Of a stretch of 64,000 bases of DNA, positions 52,451-61,872 are shown piece after piece. The stretch is taken from NCBI GenBank assembly GCA_002722255.1, contig PBLD01000001.1, forward strand, positions 672,438 through 736,437, given 5' to 3'. The notes beneath the pieces are model-generated. The model made no database searches and was not told where the DNA came from. It saw only the letters and a program-made list of their open reading frames with translations. Positions within the stretch are counted from its first letter, which is position 1; each line of letters begins with the position of its first letter. The position numbers were made by a program, and so were the translations under genes. The stretch is from Winogradskyella sp. Lineage in GTDB: Bacteria > Bacteroidota > Bacteroidia > Flavobacteriales > Flavobacteriaceae.

Positions 52451-53080
52451 ATGAAAGCACATACAAGAGAAACACAAGCTACTATGACACCTGATAAATC
52501 CTTGCAATATCTTAAAGAAGGGAATGTTAGGTTTCAAAAAAACCTTAAAGCAAACAGAAATCTTTTAGAGCAAGTTAATGATACAGCAGATGGACAATTT
52601 CCTTTTGCAACAATTTTGAGTTGTATTGACTCTAGAGTGTCTGCAGAATTGGTTTTTGATCAAGGATTGGGAGATATTTTTAGTATTAGAATTGCTGGTA
52701 ATTTTGTTAATCAAGACATTTTAGGTAGTATGGAATTTGCGTGTAAGTTAGCCGGAACAAAACTTATTGTTGTATTAGGCCATACAAGCTGTGGTGCTGT
52801 TAAAGGTGCTTGTGACCATGCAAGAATGGGCAATTTAACAACACTTATAAATAAGATAGAACCAGCAGTTTATGCCGTAGAAGAACCAGAAGATAAAACC
52901 ATGCGTAATTCTTCAAACTTAGAATTTGTAGATGCCGTTTCAAAAAAGAATGTAGAAATGACTCTAGAAAACATTAGAAATCAGAGTGTTATTTTAAATG
53001 AAATGGAAAAAAACGGAGAGATTAAAATTGTAGGTGCTATGTACGATATAAGTACAGGTGGTGTAGAGTTTTATTCTTAA
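52451..53080 (+). CDS. Beta-class carbonic anhydrase
   Basis: The 209-residue enzyme has all zinc-site residues of beta carbonic anhydrases: C58, D60 and R62 in SCIDSR, H111 and C114 in GHTSCGAV. It interconverts CO2 and bicarbonate. The frame starts MKAHTRETQATMTPDKSLQYLKEGN and an ATG 33 bases further on is also possible; no signal peptide is present, so it is cytoplasmic. The SulP gene directly upstream suggests a bicarbonate supply module. Confidence 0.95.
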   Translation: MKAHTRETQATMTPDKSLQYLKEGNVRFQKNLKANRNLLEQVNDTADGQFPFATILSCIDSRVSAELVFDQGLGDIFSIRIAGNFVNQDILGSMEFACKLAGTKLIVVLGHTSCGAVKGACDHARMGNLTTLINKIEPAVYAVEEPEDKTMRNSSNLEFVDAVSKKNVEMTLENIRNQSVILNEMEKNGEIKIVGAMYDISTGGVEFYS

Positions 53081-53100
53081 TTCTTTAAACAGATTACAAT

Positions 53101-53128
53101 AAAAAGCCGCTTTCTAGTGGCTTTTTTT
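53101..53128. terminator. Bidirectional terminator
   Basis: AGCCGC and GTGGCT form a 6-bp stem with one G-T pair, between A and T runs, separating the carbonic anhydrase and cvpA genes. It overlaps the cvpA stop. Confidence 0.75.
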
Positions 53129-53645
53129 ATGCTTCTTCTTCAGGTGTAGTTTCCTGTTCAGCTTCGCTTTTTATGAGATTAGGGAAAATCATTGGTGCTA
53201 AAGACTTTACAGGTTTATAAAGAACGCTTTCTTCCAAGTCTTCTTTTTCCATGAAAGGTAACGTATTGTTCAACTTGTTAAAAACAATAAGTAAAACACT
53301 GAGTATTAAACCAATTTTTAGAGCACCAAACACACCACCTAAAAGTTTATTAAGTAGACCTAGAGCTGCAAAATCTGCGAGTTTTGTTAGAGCTTTACCA
53401 GCCAAGCTTATAGCTAAAACAATAATAACAAAGGTGATAGCAAAGGCAACAATATTTATGGTTTTTTCGTTCCAATCTACTTTAGATTCTAGCAAATCAG
53501 CAGCAAAATAGCTAAAGTGTATTGCGCCATAAACACCCAATACAAGGGCAACTAATGAAGCAATTTCAACAAAAAGCCCTTTAAAGAGACCTCTTATAAA
53601 TCCAAAAAGCAGAAGAGCTGCCAAAACAATATCAATGATACTCAT
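53127..53645 (-). CDS. CvpA family membrane protein
   Basis: The 172-residue protein has four membrane helices and the CvpA pattern: IIDIVLAALLLFGFIRGLFKGLFVEIASLVALVLGVYGAI, and LLNKLLGGVFGALKIGLILSVLLIVFNKL. The family is named from colicin V production in E. coli and is widely conserved; its real role is unclear. The C-terminal tail is acidic (EAEQETTPEEEA). Confidence 0.9.
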   Translation of the reverse strand: MSIIDIVLAALLLFGFIRGLFKGLFVEIASLVALVLGVYGAIHFSYFAADLLESKVDWNEKTINIVAFAITFVIIVLAISLAGKALTKLADFAALGLLNKLLGGVFGALKIGLILSVLLIVFNKLNNTLPFMEKEDLEESVLYKPVKSLAPMIFPNLIKSEAEQETTPEEEA

Positions 53646-53662
53646 AATACTAGCGGTTTTAG

Positions 53663-53670
53663 CAAATATA
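53663..53670 (-). promoter_or_regulatory. Candidate -7 box for cvpA
   Basis: On the minus strand this reads TATATTTG (TAnnTTTG), 18 bases before the cvpA start. No TTTG is found at the expected spacing. Confidence 0.45.
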
Positions 53671-53673
53671 AAT

Positions 53674-53681
53674 TAACTTTG
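53674..53681 (+). promoter_or_regulatory. Candidate -7 box for the gene at 53716
   Basis: TAACTTTG matches TAnnTTTG, 35 bases before the start at 53716, and lies three bases from the minus-strand box of cvpA. Confidence 0.45.
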
Positions 53682-53715
53682 CTAATTCTATAACGCGTAA
53701 GTTGTAAGATAAATT

Positions 53716-54072
53716 ATGGCAAGAGACGAACAGTTAAAAGAACGATGGGATTTGGTGGTGCAAAAGCTCTCTAACCAATTTGCAGATGGAGATACGCTAG
53801 ATCTAGATTCTATTATATATCTTATTGGAGTTCAGGAGTTAGGGCAAATTCACAGAACATATAAAAAAGACCACAAATTAGACCTTATGCATATCGCAAT
53901 TTGTAAACTTTTGGAACCATATGGGTTTTATGAATTTGATTTTGTAGACGAAGATGGTTGGCCACATTATAAAGTAAAAGAACAATTACCATTTCTAAAA
54001 GCAGGAGAACAAAGTGTGTTGATGAAAGAAGCTATCGTTAACTATTTTGTGGAAATGGAGTATATCGATTGA
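53716..54072 (+). CDS. Conserved small protein of unknown function
   Basis: The 118-residue soluble protein (DEQLKERWDLVVQKLSNQFADGDTLDLDSIIYLIGVQELGQIHRTYKKDHKLDLMHIAICKLLEPYG) is mostly helical with no signal peptide. Related proteins seem to exist in Flavobacteriaceae next to pheS or cvpA, but I cannot name the family. It carries its own promoter-like box and precedes pheS by 55 bases. Confidence 0.75.
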   Translation: MARDEQLKERWDLVVQKLSNQFADGDTLDLDSIIYLIGVQELGQIHRTYKKDHKLDLMHIAICKLLEPYGFYEFDFVDEDGWPHYKVKEQLPFLKAGEQSVLMKEAIVNYFVEMEYID

Positions 54073-54079
54073 TATTTTT

Positions 54080-54087
54080 TAAATTTG
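54080..54087 (+). promoter_or_regulatory. Candidate -7 box for pheS
   Basis: TAAATTTG matches TAnnTTTG, 40 bases before the pheS start. No -33 TTTG at normal spacing. Confidence 0.45.
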
Positions 54088-54127
54088 CAGTCCTATAATT
54101 TGAATTACTGAGCTAAATTCAGCAAAA

Positions 54128-55147
54128 ATGATAGACAAGTTAAAAGAGTTGATAGCAGAGACGGAAGCGTTTTCTGCACAGTCAAAAGAAGAAGTAGAAG
54201 CATTCCGAATTAAATATTTGGGATCCAAAGGGTTGCTTAAGCAATATTTTGCTGAATTCAAAAACGTGGCAAACGAGCAAAAGAAAGAGTTTGGTCAGAC
54301 TATAAATCAGCTGAAAAAAACAGCTGAAGATAAAGTCAATGCTCTTAAAGACTCTCTTGAAAGTCAAGAAGAAGAAAAGGGTATCTATGGCGATTTGTCG
54401 CGTCCTGGTGAGCCTATTGCTTTAGGTGCACGTCATCCTATTTCAATTGTCAAGAATCAAATTATTGATATTTTCTCTCGTATAGGTTTTAACGTTAGTG
54501 AAGGTCCAGAAATTGAAGACGATTGGCACAACTTTACGGCACTAAACTTACCTGAATATCACCCAGCACGCGATATGCAGGATACGTTTTTCATTCAAAC
54601 CAATCCAGATATCTTATTAAGAACACATACAAGTTCTGTGCAGGTACGTTATATGGAAAACAATAAACCACCAATCAGAACTATTTCGCCAGGTCGTGTT
54701 TATAGAAATGAAGCTATTTCTGCGCGTTCACATTGTTTTTTCCACCAAGTAGAAGGTTTATACATTGATAAAGATGTAAGCTTTGCTGATTTAAAACAAA
54801 CACTTCAGTACTTTACAACTGTGATGTTCGGGAAATCTAAAATTCGGTTACGTCCATCTTACTTCCCATTTACAGAACCAAGCGCTGAAGTAGATGTATA
54901 TTGGGGATTAGAAACCGAAACAGATTATAAAATCACAAAAGGGACCGGTTGGTTAGAGATTATGGGCTGTGGAATGGTTGATCCTAATGTGTTAGAAAAC
55001 TGTGGTATTGACTCTAAAGAATACTCTGGTTTTGCTTTTGGTATGGGAATCGATAGAATAGCAATGCTACTTAATCAAATCAGTGATATTAGACTACTAA
55101 GCGAAAATGATGTTCGATTCTTAGAACAATTCAAATCTGCTCTGTAA
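54128..55147 (+). CDS. pheS: Phenylalanine-tRNA ligase alpha subunit
   Basis: The 339-residue protein has an N-terminal coiled-coil arm (about 1-90) that binds tRNA and the class II catalytic domain. Visible are RHPISIVKNQIIDIFSRIGF, the ARDMQDTFF segment, LLRTHTSSVQ, motif 2 (FFHQVEGLYID), FPFTEPSAEVDVY and motif 3 (GFAFGMGIDRIAML). It charges tRNA-Phe together with PheT, which is not in the window, so the subunit genes are split here. A terminator follows. Confidence 0.97.
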   Translation: MIDKLKELIAETEAFSAQSKEEVEAFRIKYLGSKGLLKQYFAEFKNVANEQKKEFGQTINQLKKTAEDKVNALKDSLESQEEEKGIYGDLSRPGEPIALGARHPISIVKNQIIDIFSRIGFNVSEGPEIEDDWHNFTALNLPEYHPARDMQDTFFIQTNPDILLRTHTSSVQVRYMENNKPPIRTISPGRVYRNEAISARSHCFFHQVEGLYIDKDVSFADLKQTLQYFTTVMFGKSKIRLRPSYFPFTEPSAEVDVYWGLETETDYKITKGTGWLEIMGCGMVDPNVLENCGIDSKEYSGFAFGMGIDRIAMLLNQISDIRLLSENDVRFLEQFKSAL

Positions 55148-55173
55148 AAGATACACAAATTATAACTTATTAT

Positions 55174-55206
55174 AGCCGATAGCACTAAAATACTATCGGC
55201 TTTTTC
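55174..55206 (+). terminator. Terminator of pheS
   Basis: AGCCGATAG (55174-55182) and CTATCGGCT (55193-55201) form a perfect 9-bp stem followed by TTTT. Confidence 0.88.
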
Positions 55207-55232
55207 ATTTAACATTTGTTTAACTTCGTTTA

Positions 55233-55250
55233 GTTCGGTTTGTTCCGAAC
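55233..55250 (+). promoter_or_regulatory. Palindromic operator upstream of the efflux operon
   Basis: GTTCGG-TTTGTT-CCGAAC is a perfect inverted repeat ending six bases before the -7 box at 55257-55264, so a bound protein would block RNA polymerase. The GbsR/MarR-type regulator encoded 38 bases downstream is the obvious candidate ligand (autoregulation). Confidence 0.65.
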
Positions 55251-55256
55251 CTAGTG

Positions 55257-55264
55257 TATTTTTG
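55257..55264 (+). promoter_or_regulatory. -7 promoter box of the efflux operon
   Basis: TATTTTTG matches TAnnTTTG; the start codon of the first gene is 24 bases downstream. A TTTG at 55239-55242 is 14 bases upstream, closer than normal, and lies inside the palindrome. Confidence 0.5.
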
Positions 55265-55288
55265 CAGCATAATTTTTTAAAATAATTT

Positions 55289-55789
55289 ATGACGAAAGAT
55301 ATATGTAGCAAAAAAATGGCACTGGTAGAAAAACTTGGTGTGCATTTAGAAGGTAGAGAAAACCTAGCGCCTGTTGCTGCACGCATTATGGCGTACGTAA
55401 TTTTAACAGGTAAACGTGGCACTACGTTTGATGAAATGGTTACTGTACTTCAAGCAAGTAAAAGCACTATTTCTACGCATTTAAACCACTTGCAAGATTT
55501 AAAGAAATTAGAATACTTTACCAAAACGGGCGACCGTAAAAAGTATTTCATCATTAATAAAGATTCTGTTTTACATCATATTAATGAAATGATTAAAGAA
55601 TGGGAGGAAGTGGCGGCACTTCATAAAGAAATGAAAGCTTACAAAGAAGCCATTAACGAACATATTACAGATGAAGAAGAAAAATTCGATTTAACCTTTC
55701 ATAACGATTATTTGCGATTTGTAGAAGATGCTTCGGCTTCAATAGAAAATTTAAAAGAAAACCTAATTAAAAATAAATTCAACCTTTAA
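55289..55789 (+). CDS. GbsR/MarR family transcriptional regulator
   Basis: The 166-residue protein has a winged helix-turn-helix (about 20-95): ENLAPVAARIMAYVILTGKRGTTFDEMVTVLQASKSTISTHLNHLQDLKKLEYFTKTGDRKKYF, then a C-terminal dimerising coiled coil. The sequence fits the GbsR-like subgroup of MarR regulators found in Flavobacteriia before RND pumps. It is the first gene of the efflux operon, four bases before the adaptor gene, and probably represses the operon through the upstream palindrome. Confidence 0.88.
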   Translation: MTKDICSKKMALVEKLGVHLEGRENLAPVAARIMAYVILTGKRGTTFDEMVTVLQASKSTISTHLNHLQDLKKLEYFTKTGDRKKYFIINKDSVLHHINEMIKEWEEVAALHKEMKAYKEAINEHITDEEEKFDLTFHNDYLRFVEDASASIENLKENLIKNKFNL

Positions 55790-55793
55790 AATA

Positions 55794-56933
55794 ATGACAA
55801 CAAATAAATTAATTTCAATATTAACCATAGCTAGTGTGTTTCTAGTCGTGGTTAGCTGTGGTAATAAAGACAATGCGCAAGCAGCTGCAGCACAACAACA
55901 GCAAGCCTTACCATTTCCGGTAACGCAAATTCAAACCCAAACGGTAGAAGGTTTTAACGAATATCCCGTAAATATAGAAGGTATTGTAAACAGTGATGTG
56001 CGTGCAAAAACTTCAGGATACATTCAAAAAGTATTGGTAGACGAAGGTGCTAGAGTAAGAAAAGGTCAACCTCTTTTTAGATTAGAAACACAAGCGTTAA
56101 GTCAAGATGCCGAAGCAGCAAAAGCACAAGTTAATGTTGCTCAAGTTGAGGTTGATAAGTTAAAACCTTTAGTAGAAAAAAATATTATAAGTCCGGTACA
56201 ATTAGAAACTGCAAAAGCCAATTTAGCACAAGCCAAAGCAGCTTACAGTAGTATTGCAGCCAATATTGGTTACGCAACGGTAAAAAGTCCGGTTGATGGT
56301 TACGTAGGCTCTATTAATTTTAGAGAAGGTGCTTTAGTTAGTGCAGCCGATGCAACACCATTAACTACGGTTAGCGATATTAGTCAAGTATATGCGTTTT
56401 TTACTTTAAACGAAGCGCAATACATAGACCATTTAAAACGAATGAAAGGTAAAACCAAAGCTGAGCGTATTAAAAATTCGCCAGACGTAAGTTTAGTATT
56501 GGCAAATGGCGATATTTATTCTGAAAAAGGTCGTATTCAAACCAGTACTGGTCAAATTAGCGAAACAACTGGTACTGTTAAAGTAAGAGCAGCTTTTGAT
56601 AATCCAAACGAGCTGTTAACAAACGGAAACAGTGGAAAAATACGTATTCCTTCAACTTACGAAAATGCAGTAGTTGTACCACAATCGTCAACCTTTGAGC
56701 AACAAGGTAAAGTAATGATTTACACCTTGGGCGAAGACAATAAAGTAAGCAGTAAAATTATTGAAGTTGAAGCTAAAGTAGATAATCTTTACGTGGTAAA
56801 ATCAGGTATTGATGCCAATACCAAAATTGTAGCATCTGGAGTTTCAAAATTACGTGATGGAATGCCAATTGCGCCACAAGAAATTCCGTTTAACGAAGCC
56901 ACTAAAAAAGTAGCTACTTTATTTAAAAACTAA
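55794..56933 (+). CDS. RND efflux periplasmic adaptor lipoprotein
   Basis: The 379-residue membrane fusion protein has a lipoprotein signal (VFLVVVSCG), a Gln/Ala-rich linker, the barrel-sandwich (biotinyl-lipoyl) halves EGIVNSDVRAKTSGYIQKVLVDEGARVRKGQPLFRLE and ATVKSPVDGYVGSINFREGALVS, a coiled coil between them, and a membrane-proximal domain at the end. It links the inner-membrane pump to the outer-membrane channel. MexA/AcrA class; coupled to the RND pump downstream. Confidence 0.94.
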   Translation: MTTNKLISILTIASVFLVVVSCGNKDNAQAAAAQQQQALPFPVTQIQTQTVEGFNEYPVNIEGIVNSDVRAKTSGYIQKVLVDEGARVRKGQPLFRLETQALSQDAEAAKAQVNVAQVEVDKLKPLVEKNIISPVQLETAKANLAQAKAAYSSIAANIGYATVKSPVDGYVGSINFREGALVSAADATPLTTVSDISQVYAFFTLNEAQYIDHLKRMKGKTKAERIKNSPDVSLVLANGDIYSEKGRIQTSTGQISETTGTVKVRAAFDNPNELLTNGNSGKIRIPSTYENAVVVPQSSTFEQQGKVMIYTLGEDNKVSSKIIEVEAKVDNLYVVKSGIDANTKIVASGVSKLRDGMPIAPQEIPFNEATKKVATLFKN

Positions 56934-56960
56934 ATTATTCCTTAAACATATTTATTAGTT

Positions 56961-59900
56961 ATGTTAAAAACATTTATTGAAAGACCAGTGCTTTCAACAG
57001 TAATCTCTATTATCATAGTTATACTAGGTGTTATCAGTATAACATCCTTACCTATAGAGGAATATCCAGATATTGCGCCGCCAACTATTAAGGTTACGGC
57101 TAACTATACAGGTGCCAATGCAGAGACTGTTTTAGAGAGTGTAATTGTACCTATTGAAGAGCAAATTAATGGTGTAGAAGGTATGACGTATATTACCTCT
57201 ACAGCATCAAATAATGGTACTGCCGAAATTACCGTGTATTTCGACCAAACTATGGATGCCGATATTGCTGCGGTAAACGTACAAAACCGTGTAGCACGTG
57301 CAAATCCGTTGTTACCTTCAGAAGTTATTCAAACGGGTATTGTAACACAAAAGCAAGAAACCAGTGCATTAATGTTTATTGCTATGTATTCTGATAGCGA
57401 AGATTATGATGCTACTTTTATTCAGAATTACTTAAAAATAAACGTAATTCCTGCAATGCAGCGTATTAAAGGTGTTGGTGATGTATCTGTATTTTCTCAA
57501 CAAGATTACGCTATGCGTGTTTGGTTAAAACCTGAAAAACTAGCAGCTTATAATTTAATTCCATCAGATATTACAGCTGCTTTAAACGAGCAGAATTTAG
57601 AAGCTGCAGCTGGTTCTTTAGGTGAAAATAATGGTGAATCTTTCTCTTATATTTTAAAGTATAGCGGAAGATTTAAAGAAGAAGGGCAGTATGCAGACAT
57701 CGTAATTAAGGCTTTAGGAAATGGCGAATATTTACGATTGAAAGATGTCGCAGATATCGAGTTAGATGCGCAATCCTATTCGTCTAACGCCACAAGTTTA
57801 GGACATCCAGCGGTATTTATGGGAATTTTCCAAACCAAAGGATCTAACGCTGCCGAAATTATTGAAAACATAAAAACCACTTTAGCAGATGTAGAACAAG
57901 GTTTGCCTGAAGGTTTAAACTTCTTTGTGCCTTACGATACAAGTTTATTCTTAAACGCATCTATAGACAAAGTAATTAGCACACTTTTAGAAGCCTTTTT
58001 ACTGGTGTTTTTAGTGGTGTTTATCTTCTTGCAAGATTTTCGTTCTACATTAATTCCTGCAATTGCAGTACCAGTCTCGATTATTGGTACCTTCTTTTTC
58101 TTGAATGTTTTTGGCTATTCCATAAACCTATTAACGCTTTTCGCATTAGTGCTGGCTATTGGTATTGTGGTAGATGATGCTATTGTTGTGGTAGAAGCTG
58201 TACACGCCAAAATGGATGAAGGTGAGAAAAAACCGAAAAGTGCCACCTTAAAGGCTATGAGTGAAATTTCGGGTGCTATTATTTCAATTACATTGGTAAT
58301 GTCTGCTGTATTTATTCCAGTAACCTTTGTAACAGGTCCAACAGGTGTATTTTACGAGCAGTTTGGTGTTACTTTAATTATAGCCATTTTAATTTCGGCA
58401 GTAAACGCCTTAACGTTAAGTCCGGCATTATGTGCATTGTTACTAAAAGAACATAAAGACGATGAAGAATTAAAAGGAAAAAATGCACTTCAAAAATTCT
58501 ACACGTTATTTAACAGAGGATTTGACGCAACTGTAAATAAATACGTAAAGTCACTACAGTTTTTATATAAAAACAAGTTTGTATCAGTAATGCTATTAAT
58601 CATTGCTGGTGTAGGTATTTATTGGGCGGCAACAACAACGCCAACTGGATTTGTACCAAATGAAGATAGAGGAATTATTTTTGCTAACATAGAATTACCT
58701 GCCGGTGCATCATTAGACCGTACCGAAGCAGTAACTAAAGAATTATACGCAAAAATTAAAGACCTTGATGGTGTTATAGGTGCTAGTTTTGTTAAAGGGC
58801 GAAGCTTAATTAGTGGTGCTGGTAGTAACTTTAGTATTGGTTTCGTCAAGTTAGACGATTGGTCTGAAAGAGAATCTGAAGCCTTATCTGCACAAGCCAT
58901 AACTGGTAAATTATTTGGTATTGCAGCTACCATTCCAGAAGCAAAAATTATTTTCTTCTCGCCACCAAGTATTCGTGGTTTTGGTAATTCAGCTGGTTTT
59001 GAGGTAAATTTACTAGATAAATTCGGTGGTGAATTTACCGATTTAGATAAAGCTAATAAAGAGTTTGCAGCAGCCTTAATGAGTCATCCAGAAATTCAAT
59101 ATGCGCAATCGGCATTCAACACTAATTATCCGCAATACGAAATGGAAGTTAATGTGCCTTTAGCAAAAGAAAAAGGTGTGGCTATTAACAGTATTTTCGG
59201 GACGCTTCAAGGTTATATTGGTGGAATTTACGCTTCAGATTTTAGCCGATTTGGTAAACAGTATCGTGTATACATACAATCGTTACCGGAAGATAGAGCA
59301 GATGAAAACGACCTAAACAGTATGTATGTTAGAACAAGTTCTGGTGAAATGACGCCAATTACACAGTTTGTAACTTTAAAACGTGTGTATGGTCCACAAT
59401 CGGTAACGCGTTTCAACCTATTTAATTCAACAAATATAACAGGTGCAACCAATCCAGGATTTAGTACAGGTGATGCCATTAGAGTGATTGAAGAAGAAGT
59501 GGCAAAACTGCCAAGTAATTATACCGTTGCATATTCTGGTTTAACACGAGAAGAGGTAAATGCAGGTAACCAAACTACGTTTATTTTCATCTTAAGTATT
59601 CTGTTTGTGTATTTCTTATTAAGTGCGCAGTACGAGAGTTATATTTTACCATTTTCGGTATTATTATCGCTGCCATTTGGTGTATTTGGTGCGTATATAA
59701 GCACCAAATTCTTAGGGTTGGAAAACAACATTTACTTCCAAATAGCACTTATCATGCTGGTTGGTCTGTTGGCTAAAAACGCCATACTTATTGTTGAATT
59801 TGCATTGCAACGACGTAAACAAGGTGAAAGTATAGTAGATGCAGCTTTCCATGGTGCCAAAGCACGTTTACGACCAATTTTAATGACATCATTCGCCTTT

Positions 59901-60098
59901 ATACTTGGGTTAATGCCGCTTGTATTGGCTAAAGGTGTTGGTGCCGAAGGAAATAATTCTATTGGTACAGGTGCAGCTGGTGGTATGTTAATAGGAACCA
60001 TTTTAGGTGTATTTGTTATCCCAATTTTATTCATCTTTTTCCAATGGTTACAAGAAAAAGTATCGCGTAAACCAGAAGTAGAAACAATTGAAGCTTAA
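56961..60098 (+). CDS. RND efflux pump, HAE1 family permease
   Basis: The 1045-residue inner-membrane pump has the AcrB/MexB plan: an N-terminal helix with IERPVLSTVISIIIVILGVISITSLPIEEYPDIAPPTIKV, two periplasmic porter regions and 12 helices. The proton-relay motif GIVVDDAIVVVEAVHAKMDEG (AcrB D407/D408 region) is intact. The second half has LVGLLAKNAILIVEFA. It should expel hydrophobic antibiotics, dyes or detergents. Its end is five bases before the start of the outer-membrane channel gene. Confidence 0.96.
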   Translation: MLKTFIERPVLSTVISIIIVILGVISITSLPIEEYPDIAPPTIKVTANYTGANAETVLESVIVPIEEQINGVEGMTYITSTASNNGTAEITVYFDQTMDADIAAVNVQNRVARANPLLPSEVIQTGIVTQKQETSALMFIAMYSDSEDYDATFIQNYLKINVIPAMQRIKGVGDVSVFSQQDYAMRVWLKPEKLAAYNLIPSDITAALNEQNLEAAAGSLGENNGESFSYILKYSGRFKEEGQYADIVIKALGNGEYLRLKDVADIELDAQSYSSNATSLGHPAVFMGIFQTKGSNAAEIIENIKTTLADVEQGLPEGLNFFVPYDTSLFLNASIDKVISTLLEAFLLVFLVVFIFLQDFRSTLIPAIAVPVSIIGTFFFLNVFGYSINLLTLFALVLAIGIVVDDAIVVVEAVHAKMDEGEKKPKSATLKAMSEISGAIISITLVMSAVFIPVTFVTGPTGVFYEQFGVTLIIAILISAVNALTLSPALCALLLKEHKDDEELKGKNALQKFYTLFNRGFDATVNKYVKSLQFLYKNKFVSVMLLIIAGVGIYWAATTTPTGFVPNEDRGIIFANIELPAGASLDRTEAVTKELYAKIKDLDGVIGASFVKGRSLISGAGSNFSIGFVKLDDWSERESEALSAQAITGKLFGIAATIPEAKIIFFSPPSIRGFGNSAGFEVNLLDKFGGEFTDLDKANKEFAAALMSHPEIQYAQSAFNTNYPQYEMEVNVPLAKEKGVAINSIFGTLQGYIGGIYASDFSRFGKQYRVYIQSLPEDRADENDLNSMYVRTSSGEMTPITQFVTLKRVYGPQSVTRFNLFNSTNITGATNPGFSTGDAIRVIEEEVAKLPSNYTVAYSGLTREEVNAGNQTTFIFILSILFVYFLLSAQYESYILPFSVLLSLPFGVFGAYISTKFLGLENNIYFQIALIMLVGLLAKNAILIVEFALQRRKQGESIVDAAFHGAKARLRPILMTSFAFILGLMPLVLAKGVGAEGNNSIGTGAAGGMLIGTILGVFVIPILFIFFQWLQEKVSRKPEVETIEA

Positions 60099-60102
60099 AA
60101 AA

Positions 60103-61512
60103 ATGAAATCAACTATAAATAAAAATTTTAGTAAAGGCGCATTAGTTTTAATGCTGGCGCTAACACTGCAAAGTTGTTTTGTGGCTAAGGATTACACACG
60201 TCCTGAATTAGAAGAAACAGAACATTTGTATAGAACCGATAACTTACCACAAGACAGTATATCGTTAGCCGATGTATCTTGGAAAGATATGTTTAAAGAC
60301 CAATATTTAGCGCAATATATTGAAGAAGGTCTTCAAAATAACCTAGATATTCGTGTGGCTATTCAGCAAATTGCTATCGCTAATGCATACATGAAACAAG
60401 GTAAGGCAGGTTATTTACCGACGTTAACTGGTACAGCCCAAGCAACGTATCAAGAGCTGTCTGAAAACAGTCAGTTTGGTGGTTTTTTCTCGTCTGTAGA
60501 TCAATATGAATTATCAGGAAGTTTATCTTGGGAAGCCGATATTTGGGGTAAAATAAGAAGTAATAAACGTGCAGGTGAAGCTAGTTATTTACAAACAGTA
60601 GCAGCGCATAAAGCTGTAAAAACCGAATTAATCTCAGCAATTGCTTCAACTTATTATCAGTTATTAGCGTTAGATGAGCAATTAGAGATTACCGAAAAAA
60701 CAATTGCTACTAGAGACAGTAGTGTTTACACTATTAAGGCGTTAAAAGATGCTGGAAACGTCACACAAGTTGCGGTAGACCAATACATAGCGCAGTTTAA
60801 CAATGCCAAAGCCTTAAAAGTAGATTTACAAGCAGCCATTTTTAGAACCGAAAACACGTTGAATTTCTTATTAGGAAGACCAGCAGAACCAATAGAACGT
60901 AGTAAGTTAACCGAGCAACAGTTAGATGAAAAGATTACACTTGGCGTACCAGCAACCTTGCTGAGAAACAGACCAGATGTAATTGCATCAGAGTACAATT
61001 TGATCAATGCGTTTGAGCTAACCAATGTGGCAAAAAGCAACTTTTATCCATCGTTAACCTTAACGGCAAGTGGCGGATTTCAAAGTTTAGAATTAGATAA
61101 ATTATTTAATGCTAATTCATTATTTGCAACAGTTATTGGTGGTTTAACACAGCCAATATTTAATCAGCGTAAAATAAAAACACAGCACGAAGTAGCCAAA
61201 GCACAGCAAGAACAAGCACTTTTAAACTTTAAGAAAACCTTGTTAACTGCAGGTAACGAAGTGTCTAACGCACTTTACGTTTACAATGCTGAAACCGAAA
61301 AATTTGAATACCGTAAAAATGAAGTTGAAGCCTTAAGACAAGCAGAAGCAAACTCAGAAGAATTATTGCAAAACGGTTTAGCTAATTACCTTGATTTATT
61401 AACCGCAAGAGAAAGTGCGCTTAATGCCGAGTTAAACGTTATTGATAACAAATTACAACAATTGCTAAGCGTTATCAACCTTTATGAAGCTTTAGGTGGA
61501 GGCTGGAAATAA
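60103..61512 (+). CDS. TolC/NodT family outer-membrane efflux lipoprotein
   Basis: The ATG at 60103 gives 469 residues and a lipoprotein signal (GALVLMLALTLQSC); a longer frame from a TTG at 60088 overlaps the pump gene and is rejected. The protein has the two outer-membrane-factor repeats (LQNNLDIRVAIQQIAIANAYMKQGKAGYLPTL, and LRNRPDVIASEYNLINAFELTNVAKSNFYPSLTLTA). It is the channel of the tripartite pump, OprM/CusC class. Confidence 0.95.
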   Translation: MKSTINKNFSKGALVLMLALTLQSCFVAKDYTRPELEETEHLYRTDNLPQDSISLADVSWKDMFKDQYLAQYIEEGLQNNLDIRVAIQQIAIANAYMKQGKAGYLPTLTGTAQATYQELSENSQFGGFFSSVDQYELSGSLSWEADIWGKIRSNKRAGEASYLQTVAAHKAVKTELISAIASTYYQLLALDEQLEITEKTIATRDSSVYTIKALKDAGNVTQVAVDQYIAQFNNAKALKVDLQAAIFRTENTLNFLLGRPAEPIERSKLTEQQLDEKITLGVPATLLRNRPDVIASEYNLINAFELTNVAKSNFYPSLTLTASGGFQSLELDKLFNANSLFATVIGGLTQPIFNQRKIKTQHEVAKAQQEQALLNFKKTLLTAGNEVSNALYVYNAETEKFEYRKNEVEALRQAEANSEELLQNGLANYLDLLTARESALNAELNVIDNKLQQLLSVINLYEALGGGWK

Positions 61513-61526
61513 AATTTAAAAGAATA

Positions 61527-61817
61527 ATGGGAAAGAAAAATAATAAGTACAGCATCAACCTTAAAGAATTAGTCTTAAAGGATGAATCTGTAGCCGAAAA
61601 AAACTTAGAGTTTGAATTCGAGAATCACGATAATATCTTCAATATCATAGACATCTTAAAGGCTAAAAACCTATTTGATAATAACAATGAATCTGTTGAA
61701 TTTGCTGTTGGTTTAAAGTTGTTTAGTGAAGTGATGTTAAAAAACAGAAAGCACGAACTTTTCGAAGATTTCTTTCCCCATTTTTCGGATTTCATGAAAA
61801 AGCTTAAAGCTATGTAG
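61527..61817 (+). CDS. DUF3861-like small protein
   Basis: The 96-residue soluble protein (YSINLKELVLKDESVAEKNLEFEFENHDNIFNIIDILKAKNLFDNN; VEFAVGLKLFSEVMLKNRKHELFEDFFPHFSDFMKKLK) closely resembles DUF3861, a family of unknown function. It starts 14 bases after the channel gene and is likely co-transcribed with the pump genes. Confidence 0.75.
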   Translation: MGKKNNKYSINLKELVLKDESVAEKNLEFEFENHDNIFNIIDILKAKNLFDNNNESVEFAVGLKLFSEVMLKNRKHELFEDFFPHFSDFMKKLKAM

Positions 61818-61872
61818 AATAATCGTTTTGTTAGTTATTCACTTTCAAAACAAAGAAAATCGACACAAAATT

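Noticed and set aside
61828..61872. Upstream TTG start for the Usp protein
   Set aside because: The ATG at 61873 begins exactly at the conserved MRPILVATNFS motif.
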